From the NCBI GenBank assembly GCA_018268775.1, contig JAFDVV010000060.1:4005-51893 (forward strand): DNA of 47,889 nt. The letters are read 5' to 3'. The notes beneath the pieces are model-generated. The model saw only the letters and a list, made by a program, of their open reading frames with translations, was not told where the DNA came from and did no database searches. This DNA is from Acidobacteriota bacterium (lineage in GTDB: Bacteria > Acidobacteriota > Terriglobia > Terriglobales > Acidobacteriaceae). Below, piece by piece: positions 34,353-45,056 of the stretch. The position numbers were made by a program, and so were the translations under genes. Every line of letters begins with the position of its first letter. Position 1 is the stretch's first letter.

Positions 34353-34614
34353 CGAGTGCCGTCAATTTCGTTTCCAGAACGAGAAGCCGTACTTATTGTC
34401 ATTCCGGCCGGTTGGCCGCAGCGGAGGAACCTGCTGTTTGCCTGCGGCGCCGGGAAGAATCGCGGTAGAAAAGCAGGTTTCTTCCACCCCAGCGAGCAAG
34501 CTCGCCGGGGACCCCGGTTCTCCGCTCCGCATCTCACGATAAAGCCGTGAGATGCTCCGGTCGAAATGACACATCTTCTACCGATAGCAAATTTGATGAC
34601 ACGCTCCTGGCGTC
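34353..34614. other. Repeat-rich gap between convergent genes
   Basis: 262 bases between the barrel gene and uup without a gene. It contains the inverted repeat copy at 34397-34431, the hairpin GCGAG-CAAG-CTCGC near 34490-34505, and a perfect 10-bp stem GCATCTCACG / CGTGAGATGC (34529-34538 with 34546-34555) followed by CGAAATGACA, the same tail as the dispersed repeats. No intrinsic terminator with a T-run is seen. Confidence 0.6.
34397..34431 (-). repeat. Dispersed hairpin repeat, inverted copy
   Basis: Read on the minus strand it runs GGTTCCTCCGCTGCGG to GGCCGGAATGACA, matching the layout of the copies at 36498, 45057 and 46517: a TTCC start, a GC-rich paired core and a GGAATGACA end. Confidence 0.5.
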
Positions 34615-36426
<1,812 letters not shown>

Positions 36427-36497
36427 GGAAGTAGTTTAAATGCTTGTCCGCGATTGCGTCCGCAGGGCCCATGGAACGTTGTGGCGGCGCGAGATAG

Positions 36498-36548
36498 ATG
36501 CGGGGATTCCTCGACTGCGCCCCTTCGGGGCTTCGCTCGGAATGACAC
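36498..36548 (+). repeat. Dispersed hairpin repeat, copy A
   Basis: ATGCGGGGATTCCTCGACT starts the element and GCTCGGAATGACAC ends it. The core GCCCC-TTC-GGGGC is self-complementary and the outer ATTCC/GGAAT also pair. It lies between uup and the zinc-ribbon gene. Confidence 0.8.
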
Positions 36549-36591
36549 CTCGCAATGAATCCGGGATCGAAGTATCAATCGAGCACAAGTA

Positions 36592-36900
36592 TCAATCGAG
36601 GTCGAAGTCGCGCAAAGGCCGGTCGCCGAGTGGCGTCTCCTTGGCCTTCTTTACTGCCTCGGCAAACTTCTTGGCGAGCACGTCGTCCTTGTTCTTCTGG
36701 GCTTCGACGGACTGCTGAAAGATGGAGTCGCGGCGTGCATCCGCTTCGCGGAGTGCCTTGGCGGCCTCGCCGAAGTCCTCGAACATCTTCTTCTTCGGAG
36801 CGGATTTGTGGGCAATGATGGCGCGCGTCACAGGGTCGATCTTCAGCATCGCTCCGCAATCGGGGCACATCACTTCAAACGGCTGGTCGCTCAGTCCCAT
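36592..36900 (-). CDS. Small putative zinc-ribbon protein
   Basis: 102 aa. Only one CxxC (MCPDCGAMLKID, residues 11-19) is visible, so a complete zinc site would need dimerisation or another ligand. The rest is charged and helical (KKMFEDFGEAAKALREADAR, then VLAKKFAEAVKKAKE), ending PLRDFDLD. GAGGAG lies seven bases before the ATG, supporting a real gene. I do not recognise a named family; function unknown. Confidence 0.75.
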   Translation of the reverse strand: MGLSDQPFEVMCPDCGAMLKIDPVTRAIIAHKSAPKKKMFEDFGEAAKALREADARRDSIFQQSVEAQKNKDDVLAKKFAEAVKKAKETPLGDRPLRDFDLD

Positions 36901-37002
36901 AAAACAGCTCCTCGACCAGCAATTCTAAAACAATCGGCGCAGTGTCATGGCGAAGGCAGTTCTTGTTGCGACTATGCTTCATCGGGGCGAGGAGTGAAGC
37001 AG

Positions 37003-37029
37003 ATCCCTCCGCTGCGCTACGGGATGACA
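37003..37029 (+). repeat. Variant hairpin repeat
   Basis: ATCCC (37003-37007) and GGGAT (37021-37025) pair around CCGCTGCGCTAC-like sequence and the tail is GGGATGACA. Compared with the ATTCC/GGAATGACA copies, both arms have changed together. Confidence 0.5.
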
Positions 37030-37070
37030 GAGAAACACTCCGATGCAACAAGGGGGCTGACTATCCGTGG

Positions 37071-38744
37071 CTACAGACGGACGACAACGTGGCCCGGACA
37101 CTGGTTGGCGGCAACCTGAACGATACGGTCGATCAGCTCCTCACCATAACGCGCCATGAACCACGCACCCGCCAGCACACGCTCTTGCGGGTGGCCGTTG
37201 GGAAACAGGTTGAGTGTGATCGCCGCAGCGTGCTTTCCGAGCGAGGCATCTTTCTGTAGCTCGTACGTTGCGGCCATGCGGCGCAGCCGGTCCATCTGAT
37301 AGCGCATCTTTGAGCTGGAAGTTTCCGCCGTGGTACCGAGCGAAGAGTCGATGCCGCGCAGATACTCCGTCAGCGCATCGAGTTCCGTCTCCAGCGCATT
37401 GCCTACAGCAGCAAGTTTCCGCTTGAGAGGAATAGGCATGGCGCGGGCGCCAAGCCGTTGCGCAAGCTCTTCGGCCGTGGTCATGGCATCCGGAAGCTGC
37501 ACCTCGTCTTTCTCCATCACTGTCGCAATGGCGGGCTCGATCAACGTTGCGCTCAGGCGAGGCAGGACAGGCGTAAGGCGGCCAAGAATCTGCCGGTACA
37601 GAACCGCGCTCTGGGCGAAGTACGCAATCTCCGCCGGGCCACCGACGTAAGCGGCTGTAGGCAACACCGTGTCCTGAAAGACGGGACGCAGCAGAGCATT
37701 GGGGCTCAAGCGCTCGGGCGTGCGATCCAGAATTTCGAGCAGCGCCGCAGTCGTGTAAATCCGCGATCCGGCGCGCCACTGAAGCTCATTCGTCGCTGGA
37801 TCCGAGGTCCTGCGCAGGGCAACGCGCTCGCCCGTTGCCTCGTCGACGAGAAACAGCAGCGACGAGGACTCCGCGACGAGCACCTGAGCGTGGTAGCCGT
37901 GAGACGTAAGCTGCTCCGTCCTCGCCAAAAGCGCCTGGTGAAGCACGTCGGCGTTCTCGACAGCATGACGCAGGGTTGAAGCTCCCATGGAGTGGAACTC
38001 CCTGCCCGCTGCATCGACGACGATCAGCCCCTGGCGGGCGAAGATGCGCGCCATGAGACGGCCAAAGGCCAGTGCCAGCGTGGGACGGGGTGAAGAGGCG
38101 TCGCCAGGCAGGTAGGCCTCGCGTATCCAGTCGGCGACCGGCGCGTAACCCAGCAGTTCGGTGGCCTGCTCAATCGCGTGTTCGAGGTCGGGTGCCGCTT
38201 CGGTGGTCAGTTCGACTCCACCGACCTCAACGGCGTGCGCCACCCGAAGACCGGCGCGAAGGGTCTCGACCGTGGTCTTGGTCAAAAGCGCGGCCTGGTC
38301 GACTTCAGCCAGGTCGTGGTCTTCGGTCGCCATCCAGAAGACGGGAACGTGCGCAACTCCACTGATGCGAGTTGCTTCCCTGGCGCGCGAGATGGCCGTG
38401 GCAGCCTTGAGCAGCGTAAGCAGCGGCCCTCCGAAAAGAACCACCTGTTGCCCGGTAATGACCGCGCGGGCACCCTTGCGGATCAACTCTATATTTGCAA
38501 GGGTCTCGGGGCTGGCGTTGAACGCCTGGTTCTGGCGGAGCAGCTCGTCCGCAAGCCGATCGGCGGACGCAACAGGAGGAAGCTGTGTGCGCATCCATCC
38601 GCCGGCAAACGGCCCGCCGTTTTCTCCCGAACCGTACCACTGACGAACGGGAGCGTCCGCCGCGCTATCGCCCATGACAAGATAGTCGCGATAAAGCTGC
38701 GACACATGGGGCAATATCGTGATCGGATAACACTCAACGCTCAT
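37071..38744 (-). CDS. bshC: Bacillithiol biosynthesis cysteine-adding enzyme BshC
   Basis: 557 aa, cytoplasmic. It adds cysteine to glucosaminyl-malate in the last step of bacillithiol synthesis. Family strings include ARAVITGQQVVLFGGPLLTL, HVPVFWMATEDHDLAEVD, LFPNGHPQERVLAGAWFMAR and the coiled-coil segment after residue 430 (VEKDEVQLP region onward). Length is in the normal range for BshC (about 540). GAAGG lies eight bases before the ATG. bshA and bshB are not in the window. It is divergent from the Nudix gene across 120 bases. Confidence 0.93.
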   Translation of the reverse strand: MSVECYPITILPHVSQLYRDYLVMGDSAADAPVRQWYGSGENGGPFAGGWMRTQLPPVASADRLADELLRQNQAFNASPETLANIELIRKGARAVITGQQVVLFGGPLLTLLKAATAISRAREATRISGVAHVPVFWMATEDHDLAEVDQAALLTKTTVETLRAGLRVAHAVEVGGVELTTEAAPDLEHAIEQATELLGYAPVADWIREAYLPGDASSPRPTLALAFGRLMARIFARQGLIVVDAAGREFHSMGASTLRHAVENADVLHQALLARTEQLTSHGYHAQVLVAESSSLLFLVDEATGERVALRRTSDPATNELQWRAGSRIYTTAALLEILDRTPERLSPNALLRPVFQDTVLPTAAYVGGPAEIAYFAQSAVLYRQILGRLTPVLPRLSATLIEPAIATVMEKDEVQLPDAMTTAEELAQRLGARAMPIPLKRKLAAVGNALETELDALTEYLRGIDSSLGTTAETSSSKMRYQMDRLRRMAATYELQKDASLGKHAAAITLNLFPNGHPQERVLAGAWFMARYGEELIDRIVQVAANQCPGHVVVRL

Positions 38745-38864
38745 CGCGGTGGCCTTCGTCCTTCAGTCGGTTTGTCTCGAATCGGCGAAGAGACAATTTT
38801 TTGAATGCTTTCGGATTTGGATGCAGCAGCCTGCAGTCTCGATGCAGGATGATACCGTAGGGCT

Positions 38865-39518
38865 ATGGTACAGAAGACAAAGACTGCGGTACAGAAGACG
38901 GCCAGGCCAGCACCCGGAAACAAGGGAATGAAAAAGACGACCGGCGGAAAGACAGCGGCAAGCAGCAAAAAAGCGCAGGTGCTCTCCTCAAAGAAGGTCT
39001 TCCAGGGACGGGTCTTCTCTGTATTTCGTGACGAAGTGATCGAACCGGGCGGTCACAAGAATGTCCGCGAGGTCATCCGGCACAATGGCTCTGTGGTGAT
39101 TCTGGCTGTGGATGAGTCGAAGAACCCGCGCGATCCCGATGTCATCCTCGAACGGCAGTACCGGCACGCCTCGGGGCAGTTTTTGCTGGAACTTCCGGCT
39201 GGCCGCGTTGAACCGCGCGAATCCACTCTGGCGGCAGCGAAGCGCGAGATGATCGAAGAGACCGGCTATCGCGCCAAGCGATGGACTTTGCTGGCGAAAT
39301 ACTTTGCCAGCCCCGGGTTTCTCGGCGAATGGATGCAGATATATCTGGCGCGAGAGATCAGCCTCGGCGAGGCCCAGCCCGAGGAAGACGAAAAGATCGA
39401 GATCGTGCGCATGCCGCTCTCTCAGGCGCTGGCGCTGGCGACGGCAAACGAGATTCACGACGGCAAAACGCTGATTGGATTGATGCTCTACGACCGTCTG
39501 CGGAAAGACCTTCGCTGA
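38865..39518 (+). CDS. Nudix hydrolase (ADP-ribose pyrophosphatase type)
   Basis: 217 aa. The first 45 residues are a Lys/Ala-rich, low-complexity extension (KTKTAVQKTARPAPGNKGMK); the Nudix domain follows with the box GRVEPRESTLAAAKREMIEE-TG at about 116-138 and AKYFASPGFLGEWMQIYLA downstream, as in ADP-ribose pyrophosphatases of the NudF type. It probably hydrolyses nucleoside diphosphate sugars. The basic tail is an unusual addition; an internal start at the Met near residue 22 would shorten it. Confidence 0.9.
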   Translation: MVQKTKTAVQKTARPAPGNKGMKKTTGGKTAASSKKAQVLSSKKVFQGRVFSVFRDEVIEPGGHKNVREVIRHNGSVVILAVDESKNPRDPDVILERQYRHASGQFLLELPAGRVEPRESTLAAAKREMIEETGYRAKRWTLLAKYFASPGFLGEWMQIYLAREISLGEAQPEEDEKIEIVRMPLSQALALATANEIHDGKTLIGLMLYDRLRKDLR

Positions 39519-39799
39519 GCGATCCTCCATTGATTTCCACAGGCGTGGAGGCGGCAAAACTGCCCAAACTTTCCGCTGCCCGATGCCCTTTTTAAACCAA
39601 CCACTTCTCCCTCAAGCCTTCAACAAGCGGCTCACGGCTTTCCGCTACCTTTGCAGCAGCGCGAGTTACGAGACTCCCCTCCCGGCCGTGCGGAGAAAAC
39701 CCTCGCCATGGTCTTTGCGTCAGATGGAGTGAACTCCTATATCTCGTTGCGAGCTGAATGGGCATATGTGAGTCGATTTGAAGGCAAGGAGCAATCGTC

Positions 39800-40063
39800 T
39801 TGGCACAATACAGAGGAACCGTTAAGTGGTTTAACAATGCAAAGGGCTACGGCTTTCTGGGCCGCGATGGCGGTGCGGACGTCTTTGTGCACTACACCTC
39901 GATTCAGCGCGACGGCTACAAGAGCCTGAAGGAAGGCGACGAGGTCGAGTTCGACATCATTCAAGGAACAAAGGGGCCGCAGGCCGACCAGGTCTTCCGC
40001 ATCAAGGAAGTCCCGCATGAGCAGCAGCATCCCGATCATGAGCAACACGCCAAAGCCTCCTAA
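39800..40063 (+). CDS. Cold-shock domain protein
   Basis: 87 aa from a TTG at 39800, eight bases after AAGGAG. The CSD holds the RNA-binding motifs [16 protein letters not shown] (RNP1) and DVFVHYTSI (RNP2); the last 15 residues are His-rich ([13 protein letters not shown]), beyond the usual 66-70 residues. It should bind single-stranded RNA or DNA as a chaperone. The 281-base upstream gap (39519-39799) may hold a long leader, common for csp genes, but I see no definite structure. Confidence 0.92.
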   Translation: MAQYRGTVKWFNNAKGYGFLGRDGGADVFVHYTSIQRDGYKSLKEGDEVEFDIIQGTKGPQADQVFRIKEVPHEQQHPDHEQHAKAS

Positions 40064-40069
40064 GTGATG

Positions 40070-40108
40070 CCCCGGCTTGCATCGACCTGCGGCCGGGGAG
40101 CGGGTTTT
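40070..40108 (+). terminator. Probable terminator of the cold-shock gene
   Basis: CCCCGGC (40070-40076) pairs with GCCGGGG (40092-40098), followed by AGCGGGTTTT. It starts six bases after the stop codon. Confidence 0.55.
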
Positions 40109-40199
40109 GTCTCCGCACTGTAAAAGCAGCTTCACTCTGCTGCATACTTGCTCAGTAGCTTTTCACGAATTGTGTTGAGAGACTCTGAGTTCCTGCCAA

Positions 40200-41945
40200 A
40201 TGGACAACATCACAATCGCACGCCTGCTCGATGAGACGGCCTCGCTGCTTGAGATCGATGGAGCGGACACCTTTCGCGTTCGCTCGTATCGTCGCGCCGC
40301 CGAAGCTGTGGAACAGCAAACATCTCGCCTTGCGGCCATGGTGGACGAGCCGAAACAACTGCTCGCCATTGCGGGCATCGGCAAGGGCATGGCCGCCAAT
40401 ATCGTGGACATCGTCAATACCGGCACGATGCCTCTGCGCGAAGAGCTGCTGACAAAGTACAAGCCCACGATGCTCGATCTGCTGAAGCTGCCAGGCATGG
40501 GGCCCAAGACCGTCGCGCTGATATGGTCGGCGCTTCAGGTAGGGGACATCGATGCGCTGGAAGAAGCCGCGAAAGCCGGACACCTGAACAAGTTGCCGCG
40601 CATGGGTGAGAAGTTCACCGCCAAACTGCTGAAGGGCATCGAGGACTATCGCAGGAACTCCAGCCGCTTCCGCATCGACCATGCCCACGAACACGCGGAA
40701 CGCATCGGCGCATTGATCGCCGAGTTTCCCGGCATCGAGGAGATCACGCCAGCCGGCTCGCTGCGGCGCGGGCGCGAGACCGTCGGCGACCTGGATCTGC
40801 TGGTGACGGGCCCGGCGTGCGAGCCGGACGTTGTGGCAGCGGCGGTTGACCACGTCGCCGGACTTCCCCTGATCGACAAACTGATCGCCAAGGGACAGAA
40901 CAAAGTCAGCTTTACGCTCAGCAACAATCTTCAGGTGGACGTACGTCTGCTGCCGCGAGCCAGCTACGGCGCCGCGCTGCAATACTTCACCGGGTCGAAG
41001 ATGCACAACGTCGCGCTGCGGCAGAGGGCCATCAAGCGCGGCCTGACGCTGAACGAGTATGCCCTGCTGCGCGTGGAGGACAACACCATCGTCGCCGCTG
41101 CGACCGAAGAGGCGATCTATCGCGCACTCGACCTGGACTACATTCCTCCTGAGCTTCGCGAGAATGGCGGGGAGCTGGAGGCTGCCGCCACGCACGCCCT
41201 GCCTGAGCTGATTACGCTGACCGACATCCGCGGCGACCTGCACATGCACACCACTGAGACGGATGGTTCAAACACAATCCGCGAGATGGCCGAGGCAGCG
41301 GCAGACCGCGGGTTGAAGTACATCGCCATCACCGACCACTCGAAAAACCTGGCCATGACGAACGGCATGGACGACAAGCGCGCGCTGGCGCACGTGAAGC
41401 GCATTCGCGAGGTGGACGCCGAGATGAAGGGCCGCATCCGCGTATTGGCAGGCGTCGAGGTCGACATTCTTGCCGAGGGCGAGCTGGACCTTGCCGACGA
41501 GACGCTGGCCGAGATGGACATCGTCGTCGCCAGCGTCCACAGCCGCTTCGACCAGCCGATCGAGGAGATGACCGACCGCATTCTGCGCGCGATCGAGAAC
41601 CCATATGTGCGCATCCTGGGTCACCCGACCGGGCGCAAGGTGCTGAAGCGCGACCCTTACGCCCTGCACATCGACACAGTGCTGAAGCGAGCATCGGAGC
41701 TTGGCGTTGCGGTCGAACACAACGCGAACCCTGCGCGCTCGGACCTGACGGACCTTCACCTGCGGTTGGCAAAGCAGCATGGATGCAGGATCGCCGTGAA
41801 CACAGATGCCCATTCGATTGCGGAACTTGACCAGATTCGGTATGGGATCACGCAGCTTCGACGGGCGTGGCTGACTGCGGGGGATGTTTTGAATACGCAG
41901 CCGACGGCGGAGGCTCTGCTGGGCAAGATGCGTCCGCGCCGATGA
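40200..41945 (+). CDS. polX: DNA polymerase/3'-5' exonuclease PolX
   Basis: 581 aa, full-length bacterial PolX. Residues 1-320 are a family X polymerase: helix-hairpin-helix motifs ([24 protein letters not shown]), [17 protein letters not shown] with two catalytic Asp, and DVRLL with the third. Residues about 338-575 are a PHP metal-dependent exonuclease ([55 protein letters not shown]). It acts in base-excision-type repair. A weak ribosome-binding site precedes the ATG. Confidence 0.96.
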   Translation: MDNITIARLLDETASLLEIDGADTFRVRSYRRAAEAVEQQTSRLAAMVDEPKQLLAIAGIGKGMAANIVDIVNTGTMPLREELLTKYKPTMLDLLKLPGMGPKTVALIWSALQVGDIDALEEAAKAGHLNKLPRMGEKFTAKLLKGIEDYRRNSSRFRIDHAHEHAERIGALIAEFPGIEEITPAGSLRRGRETVGDLDLLVTGPACEPDVVAAAVDHVAGLPLIDKLIAKGQNKVSFTLSNNLQVDVRLLPRASYGAALQYFTGSKMHNVALRQRAIKRGLTLNEYALLRVEDNTIVAAATEEAIYRALDLDYIPPELRENGGELEAAATHALPELITLTDIRGDLHMHTTETDGSNTIREMAEAAADRGLKYIAITDHSKNLAMTNGMDDKRALAHVKRIREVDAEMKGRIRVLAGVEVDILAEGELDLADETLAEMDIVVASVHSRFDQPIEEMTDRILRAIENPYVRILGHPTGRKVLKRDPYALHIDTVLKRASELGVAVEHNANPARSDLTDLHLRLAKQHGCRIAVNTDAHSIAELDQIRYGITQLRRAWLTAGDVLNTQPTAEALLGKMRPRR

Positions 41946-41950
41946 TCCGC

Positions 41951-41979
41951 TTGACGCTACTAACGCATAGCGTTACCAT
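41951..41979 (+). promoter_or_regulatory. higBA promoter with internal operator palindrome
   Basis: TTGACG (41951-41956), 17 bases, then TACCAT (41974-41979) forms a plausible promoter ending seven bases before the HigB start. The spacer holds TAACGC-ATA-GCGTTA (41961-41975), a perfect 15-base palindrome that ends inside the -10. HigA binding there would block RNA polymerase. The short leader fits tight autoregulation. Confidence 0.75.
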
Positions 41980-41985
41980 TCATTC

Positions 41986-42267
41986 GTGATCCTCAGCTTC
42001 AACGACTCAGATACCGATCTGCTGTGGAAGACAGGCAAGAGCCGCCGCATTCCTGCCAGCATTCGACGAACGGCGTGGAAAAAGCTGGCCATTCTGAATG
42101 CTGCGGTCGAATTGGCCAATTTGCGAGTGCCACCGGGAAATCATCTTGAAGCCCTTGCCAGAGAGCGGAAGGGGCAGCACAGCATTCGTGTCAACGATCA
42201 ATATCGCGTGTGTTTCCGATGGGAAGCCGGTAACGCTTACGACGTTGAAATAGTCGACTATCACTAG
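41986..42267 (+). CDS. higB: HigB-type toxin of the RelE/ParE superfamily
   Basis: 93 aa from a GTG. HigB hallmarks are the Trp/Lys-rich start, LNAAVELANLRVPPGNHLEA, and the C-terminal QHSIRVNDQYRVCFRWEAGN-AYDVEIVDYH with catalytic-region Arg and the conserved final His. It should cleave mRNA on the ribosome. The toxin gene precedes the antitoxin gene, the usual higBA order, with a 15-base gap. Confidence 0.94.
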   Translation: MILSFNDSDTDLLWKTGKSRRIPASIRRTAWKKLAILNAAVELANLRVPPGNHLEALARERKGQHSIRVNDQYRVCFRWEAGNAYDVEIVDYH

Positions 42268-42282
42268 AAAGGAAAGCGGTCC

Positions 42283-42567
42283 ATGCCTAAGCCATTTGCC
42301 ATTCACCCGGGCGACATTCTGCTGACGGAGTTCATGGAGCCCCTCGGGCTGACCGCCTATCGGCTGGCCAAAGAAATTGGCGTTCCACTCCCTCGAATTA
42401 ACGACGTCGTCAAAGGGAAACGATCGATATCGGCTGATACAGCGCTCAGGCTTGGAATTTTCTTTGGCTTGCCCGCACAGTTCTGGCTCAATCTTCAAAA
42501 CGATTATGACCTGCGGCTTGCCAGCACTCACACCCTGTCCAAGATCAAGCCCTACAAGGCAGCGTGA
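42283..42567 (+). CDS. higA: HigA-type antitoxin
   Basis: 94 aa, XRE-type helix-turn-helix (HPGDILLTEFMEPLGLTAYR, LAKEIGVPLPRINDVVKGKR, ISADTALRLGIFFGLPAQFW). It neutralises HigB and represses the operon, presumably through the TAACGC/GCGTTA palindrome. AAAGG lies before the ATG. Length and domain are complete, so the module looks intact. Confidence 0.94.
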   Translation: MPKPFAIHPGDILLTEFMEPLGLTAYRLAKEIGVPLPRINDVVKGKRSISADTALRLGIFFGLPAQFWLNLQNDYDLRLASTHTLSKIKPYKAA

Positions 42568-42599
42568 TCATTCGCCGCGGAACAGGGTATTCTTGATAT

Positions 42600-43568
42600 G
42601 TGGCGCATTCCGCGACAACCTCGACGACGCTCCCGGCCAGGAAGACGATGGCCGAGCCGGGGCTCTTTGCCGATTACGCGGCGCTGTTCAAGCTTCGCGT
42701 CTCGGTGATGGTGGTCATCACGGCCGGCGCCGGATTTTATCTCGGCTCGCTGGCCAGCGGCATCAGCCCGTTTCATGCGGGTATGGTGCAGGCGCTGGCC
42801 GGAATTGCCGTGGTCACCTGCGGTTCGAGCGCGTTGAACCAGGCGCTGGAGCGGCGAACCGATGCTCTGATGCGGCGAACATCGAATCGCCCTATGGCCG
42901 CCGGACGCATCTCGCTGGCGCATGGGCTGCTTGTCGGTTTTGCGACAATCTTTCTCGGCTCGCTCTACCTCGCGTTGACCACGAACCTGCTCACCGGCAC
43001 GCTGACGCTGCTGACGGCCGTGGGCTATGTGGGCATCTACACTCCGCTCAAGCGCATTACCGTGGTGAACACCTTTATCGGCGCGTTCCCGGGCGCGCTG
43101 CCTCCGCTGATCGGGTGGACGGCGGTGCGCGGTGTGATCGAGTGGCCGGCGGTGGCGCTGTTCGCGGTCCTTTTTGTCTGGCAGTTCCCTCACTTCATGG
43201 CGATCGGCTGGATGTATCGCGACGACTATGCCGCGGCGGGAATCCGCCTGACGCCGACGCAGCCGGATGTCAGCTTTGCAGCCCGCTCGACCGTGATCCA
43301 GTCGCTGTTCTATGCGGTGCTGATGGTGCCGGTGAGCATGTGGCCGACGTGGACCGGAGTCACGGGAAAAATCTATGAGGTCGTGGCGGCCATTCTTTCT
43401 CTGGGCTATCTGTGGTACACCATCCGGTTTGCGCGGATCACGCGGTCTCCGGGCTCGCCGGAGTCGCGCCGCTATGCCACAGACCTGCTGAAGGCCTCGG
43501 TGATCTATCTTCCGCTGCTGATGGCCGCATTGATGCTCGACGCGAAAGGACGCCTGCTCTTCCGATGA
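42600..43568 (+). CDS. ctaB: Heme O synthase (protoheme IX farnesyltransferase)
   Basis: 322 aa from a GTG; an ATG at 42648 (MAEPGLFADY) is an alternative. UbiA-family prenyltransferase with about nine membrane helices. The first aspartate-rich site is NQALERRTDALMRRTSNRP (with Glu at the first acidic position) and YTPLKR and WQFPHFMAIGWMYRDDY are family signatures. It adds a farnesyl group to heme b for cytochrome oxidases. The DUF420 gene overlaps its stop codon by ATGA. Oxidase subunit genes are not in the window. Confidence 0.95.
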   Translation: MAHSATTSTTLPARKTMAEPGLFADYAALFKLRVSVMVVITAGAGFYLGSLASGISPFHAGMVQALAGIAVVTCGSSALNQALERRTDALMRRTSNRPMAAGRISLAHGLLVGFATIFLGSLYLALTTNLLTGTLTLLTAVGYVGIYTPLKRITVVNTFIGAFPGALPPLIGWTAVRGVIEWPAVALFAVLFVWQFPHFMAIGWMYRDDYAAAGIRLTPTQPDVSFAARSTVIQSLFYAVLMVPVSMWPTWTGVTGKIYEVVAAILSLGYLWYTIRFARITRSPGSPESRRYATDLLKASVIYLPLLMAALMLDAKGRLLFR

Positions 43569-44125
43569 CCGAGACCCCCACGGCCCTGCCTTCTTCAACG
43601 GTTCGAACGCCGCCGACGGTGGTCGCCGGGATCATTGCGGTCAGTGCGGCGGCAAGCGCGTTTATCTGCTGGCTCGTCTACTTTCATACGCCGACGGATG
43701 TTGCCGGGACTCAGCTTCGTTCCCTGCCACTGGTCAATGCGGTGCTGAATGCGCTCTCGACCGTCGCACTGCTGGCGGGATACCGGTTCATTCGCGCGCG
43801 GAACATTCCCGCGCACCGTGCGGCGATGCTGACTGCGTTCTTCTTTTCGACGATCTTCCTGGTCTCGTACCTGGTGAACTTCGCTCTGCACGGCGAGACG
43901 AAGTTCGATCGCCTGAGCGCCTGGTGGCCCTTCTACTGGAAGCTGTTGCTGTCTCACATCGTTCTTTCGGTCTTTGCGCTGCCGATGATCCTGATCACGT
44001 TTTTCCTGTCGCTGTCGGGCCGGTTTCCTGCGCACCGGCGGCTGGCCCGATACACCTACCCGGTTTGGCTCTACGTCTCAGTTACCGGGGTTATCGTCTA
44101 CTGGATGCAGTCCGCTATTCACTAA
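43565..44125 (+). CDS. DUF420 membrane protein (cytochrome oxidase assembly-related)
   Basis: 186 aa from the ATG at 43565, which overlaps the heme O synthase stop codon as ATGA. About five membrane helices with DUF420 features: LPLVNAVLNALSTVALLAGY, RNIPAHRAAMLTAFFFSTIF, HIVLSVFALPMILITFFLSL and a final LYVSVTGVIVYWM. Conserved His residues may contact heme or copper. Members (YozB type) are found with oxidase-assembly genes; the coupling to heme O synthase supports this. Confidence 0.9.
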   Translation: MTETPTALPSSTVRTPPTVVAGIIAVSAAASAFICWLVYFHTPTDVAGTQLRSLPLVNAVLNALSTVALLAGYRFIRARNIPAHRAAMLTAFFFSTIFLVSYLVNFALHGETKFDRLSAWWPFYWKLLLSHIVLSVFALPMILITFFLSLSGRFPAHRRLARYTYPVWLYVSVTGVIVYWMQSAIH

Positions 44126-44161
44126 CCAGCACCACGAACCTGGGCGGTCTTTTGATCACAT

Positions 44162-44386
44162 ATGCAGCCTGATACACAGAAACTTCTCCGCACCGGTCTG
44201 ACAATCTTCGGCACCGGAGTACTGGCAGCCGCCGCGACGATGACGATCTTCGGAGGCATTGGGCGGCAGGGGCCGCATACCAACTCCGGCTGGCTGGCGC
44301 TGGTGCTGGCCCTGGGATGCCTGCCGACCGGAACCCTGACGCTGGTCCTGGCGTTCTTGAAGCTCTTCGCCGACCGCCGGCGATAG
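44162..44386 (+). CDS. Small two-helix membrane protein
   Basis: 74 aa with two hydrophobic helices (TGLTIFGTGVLAAAATMTIF and WLALVLALGCLPTGTLTLVL) separated by a Gly-rich loop. No family is recognised and no strong ribosome-binding site is visible, but the sequence is well composed and follows the oxidase-assembly pair by 36 bases. The stop codon TAG is the first triplet of the inverted-repeat element at 44384-44500, so the C-terminus (FADRRR) may have been cut or changed by that insertion. Confidence 0.7.
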   Translation: MQPDTQKLLRTGLTIFGTGVLAAAATMTIFGGIGRQGPHTNSGWLALVLALGCLPTGTLTLVLAFLKLFADRRR

Positions 44387-44500
44387 AGCATTTTCCCTGT
44401 AGTTGTAGTGTGGGGCTTCGACCTCAATGGACGTTTTCCCCAACGAAAACGCCCCCGTACGCCCCGTCGTGGAAGCCCATCAACAGGGGAAAATGCTCTA
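44384..44500. mobile_element. MITE-like element with terminal inverted repeats and TA flanks
   Basis: TAGAGCATTTTCCCTG at 44384 faces CAGGGGAAAATGCTCTA ending at 44500. Removing the outer TA on each side leaves GAGCATTTTCCC ... GGGAAAATGCTC, with TA as a possible target duplication, as in IS630/Tc1-type insertions. Inside are further inverted repeats: TGGGGCTTC/GAAGCCCA and CGTTTTC/GAAAACG. No coding capacity. It lies between the small membrane gene and ssb. Confidence 0.7.
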
Positions 44501-44558
44501 GCAGCCCCCGTTCTGCTATCCTCACCTTCTACACCTGAACGAAACTGGAGCATCCGCA

Positions 44559-45011
44559 ATGGCAAAAGGCGTTAACAAAGTATTTCTTCTCGGCAGACTT
44601 GGAAAGGACCCGGAGATGCGCGCCAGCGCGGGCGGCATGACCATCGCGTCCTTCACGCTTGCGACCTCGGATCGCCAGAAGGACCAGACCGGCAACTGGG
44701 TCGACAAGACCGAGTGGCACAATCTGGTCGCCTTTCAGCGTACTGCCGAGATCGTCCGCGACTACTGCAAGAAGGGGTCGCAGGTCTTCGTGGAAGGCAA
44801 GATCCAGACGCGCTCCTGGGACGACAAGGAGTCCGGCCAGAAGAAGTACCGCACCGAGATTCTCGTCAACGAACTGAGTCTTCTCGACAGCAAGGGAGCC
44901 GGTGAAGGCGGTGGCTCGCGCTCAAGCACAGCAAGCTACGACCAGCGCCCGCCCGCCTCGCAGCCGGATTACGCGGACCAGGGCATCACGGACGACGACA
45001 TCCCGTTCTAA
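44559..45011 (+). CDS. ssb: Single-stranded DNA-binding protein
   Basis: 150 aa. The OB fold covers residues 1-110 (NKVFLLGRLGKDPEMRASAG, TEWHNLVAFQRTAEIVRDYC, GSQVFVEGKIQTRSWDD), then a Gly/Ser/Gln-rich tail and the conserved acidic tip ITDDDIPF that recruits repair and replication partners. GGAGC lies eight bases before the ATG. Its promoter must lie in or beside the MITE-like element. Confidence 0.97.
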   Translation: MAKGVNKVFLLGRLGKDPEMRASAGGMTIASFTLATSDRQKDQTGNWVDKTEWHNLVAFQRTAEIVRDYCKKGSQVFVEGKIQTRSWDDKESGQKKYRTEILVNELSLLDSKGAGEGGGSRSSTASYDQRPPASQPDYADQGITDDDIPF

Positions 45012-45056
45012 GTCGTGAAGGAAGAGCATCCGGAGTGTGGTGGCTGCACGGAGAAA

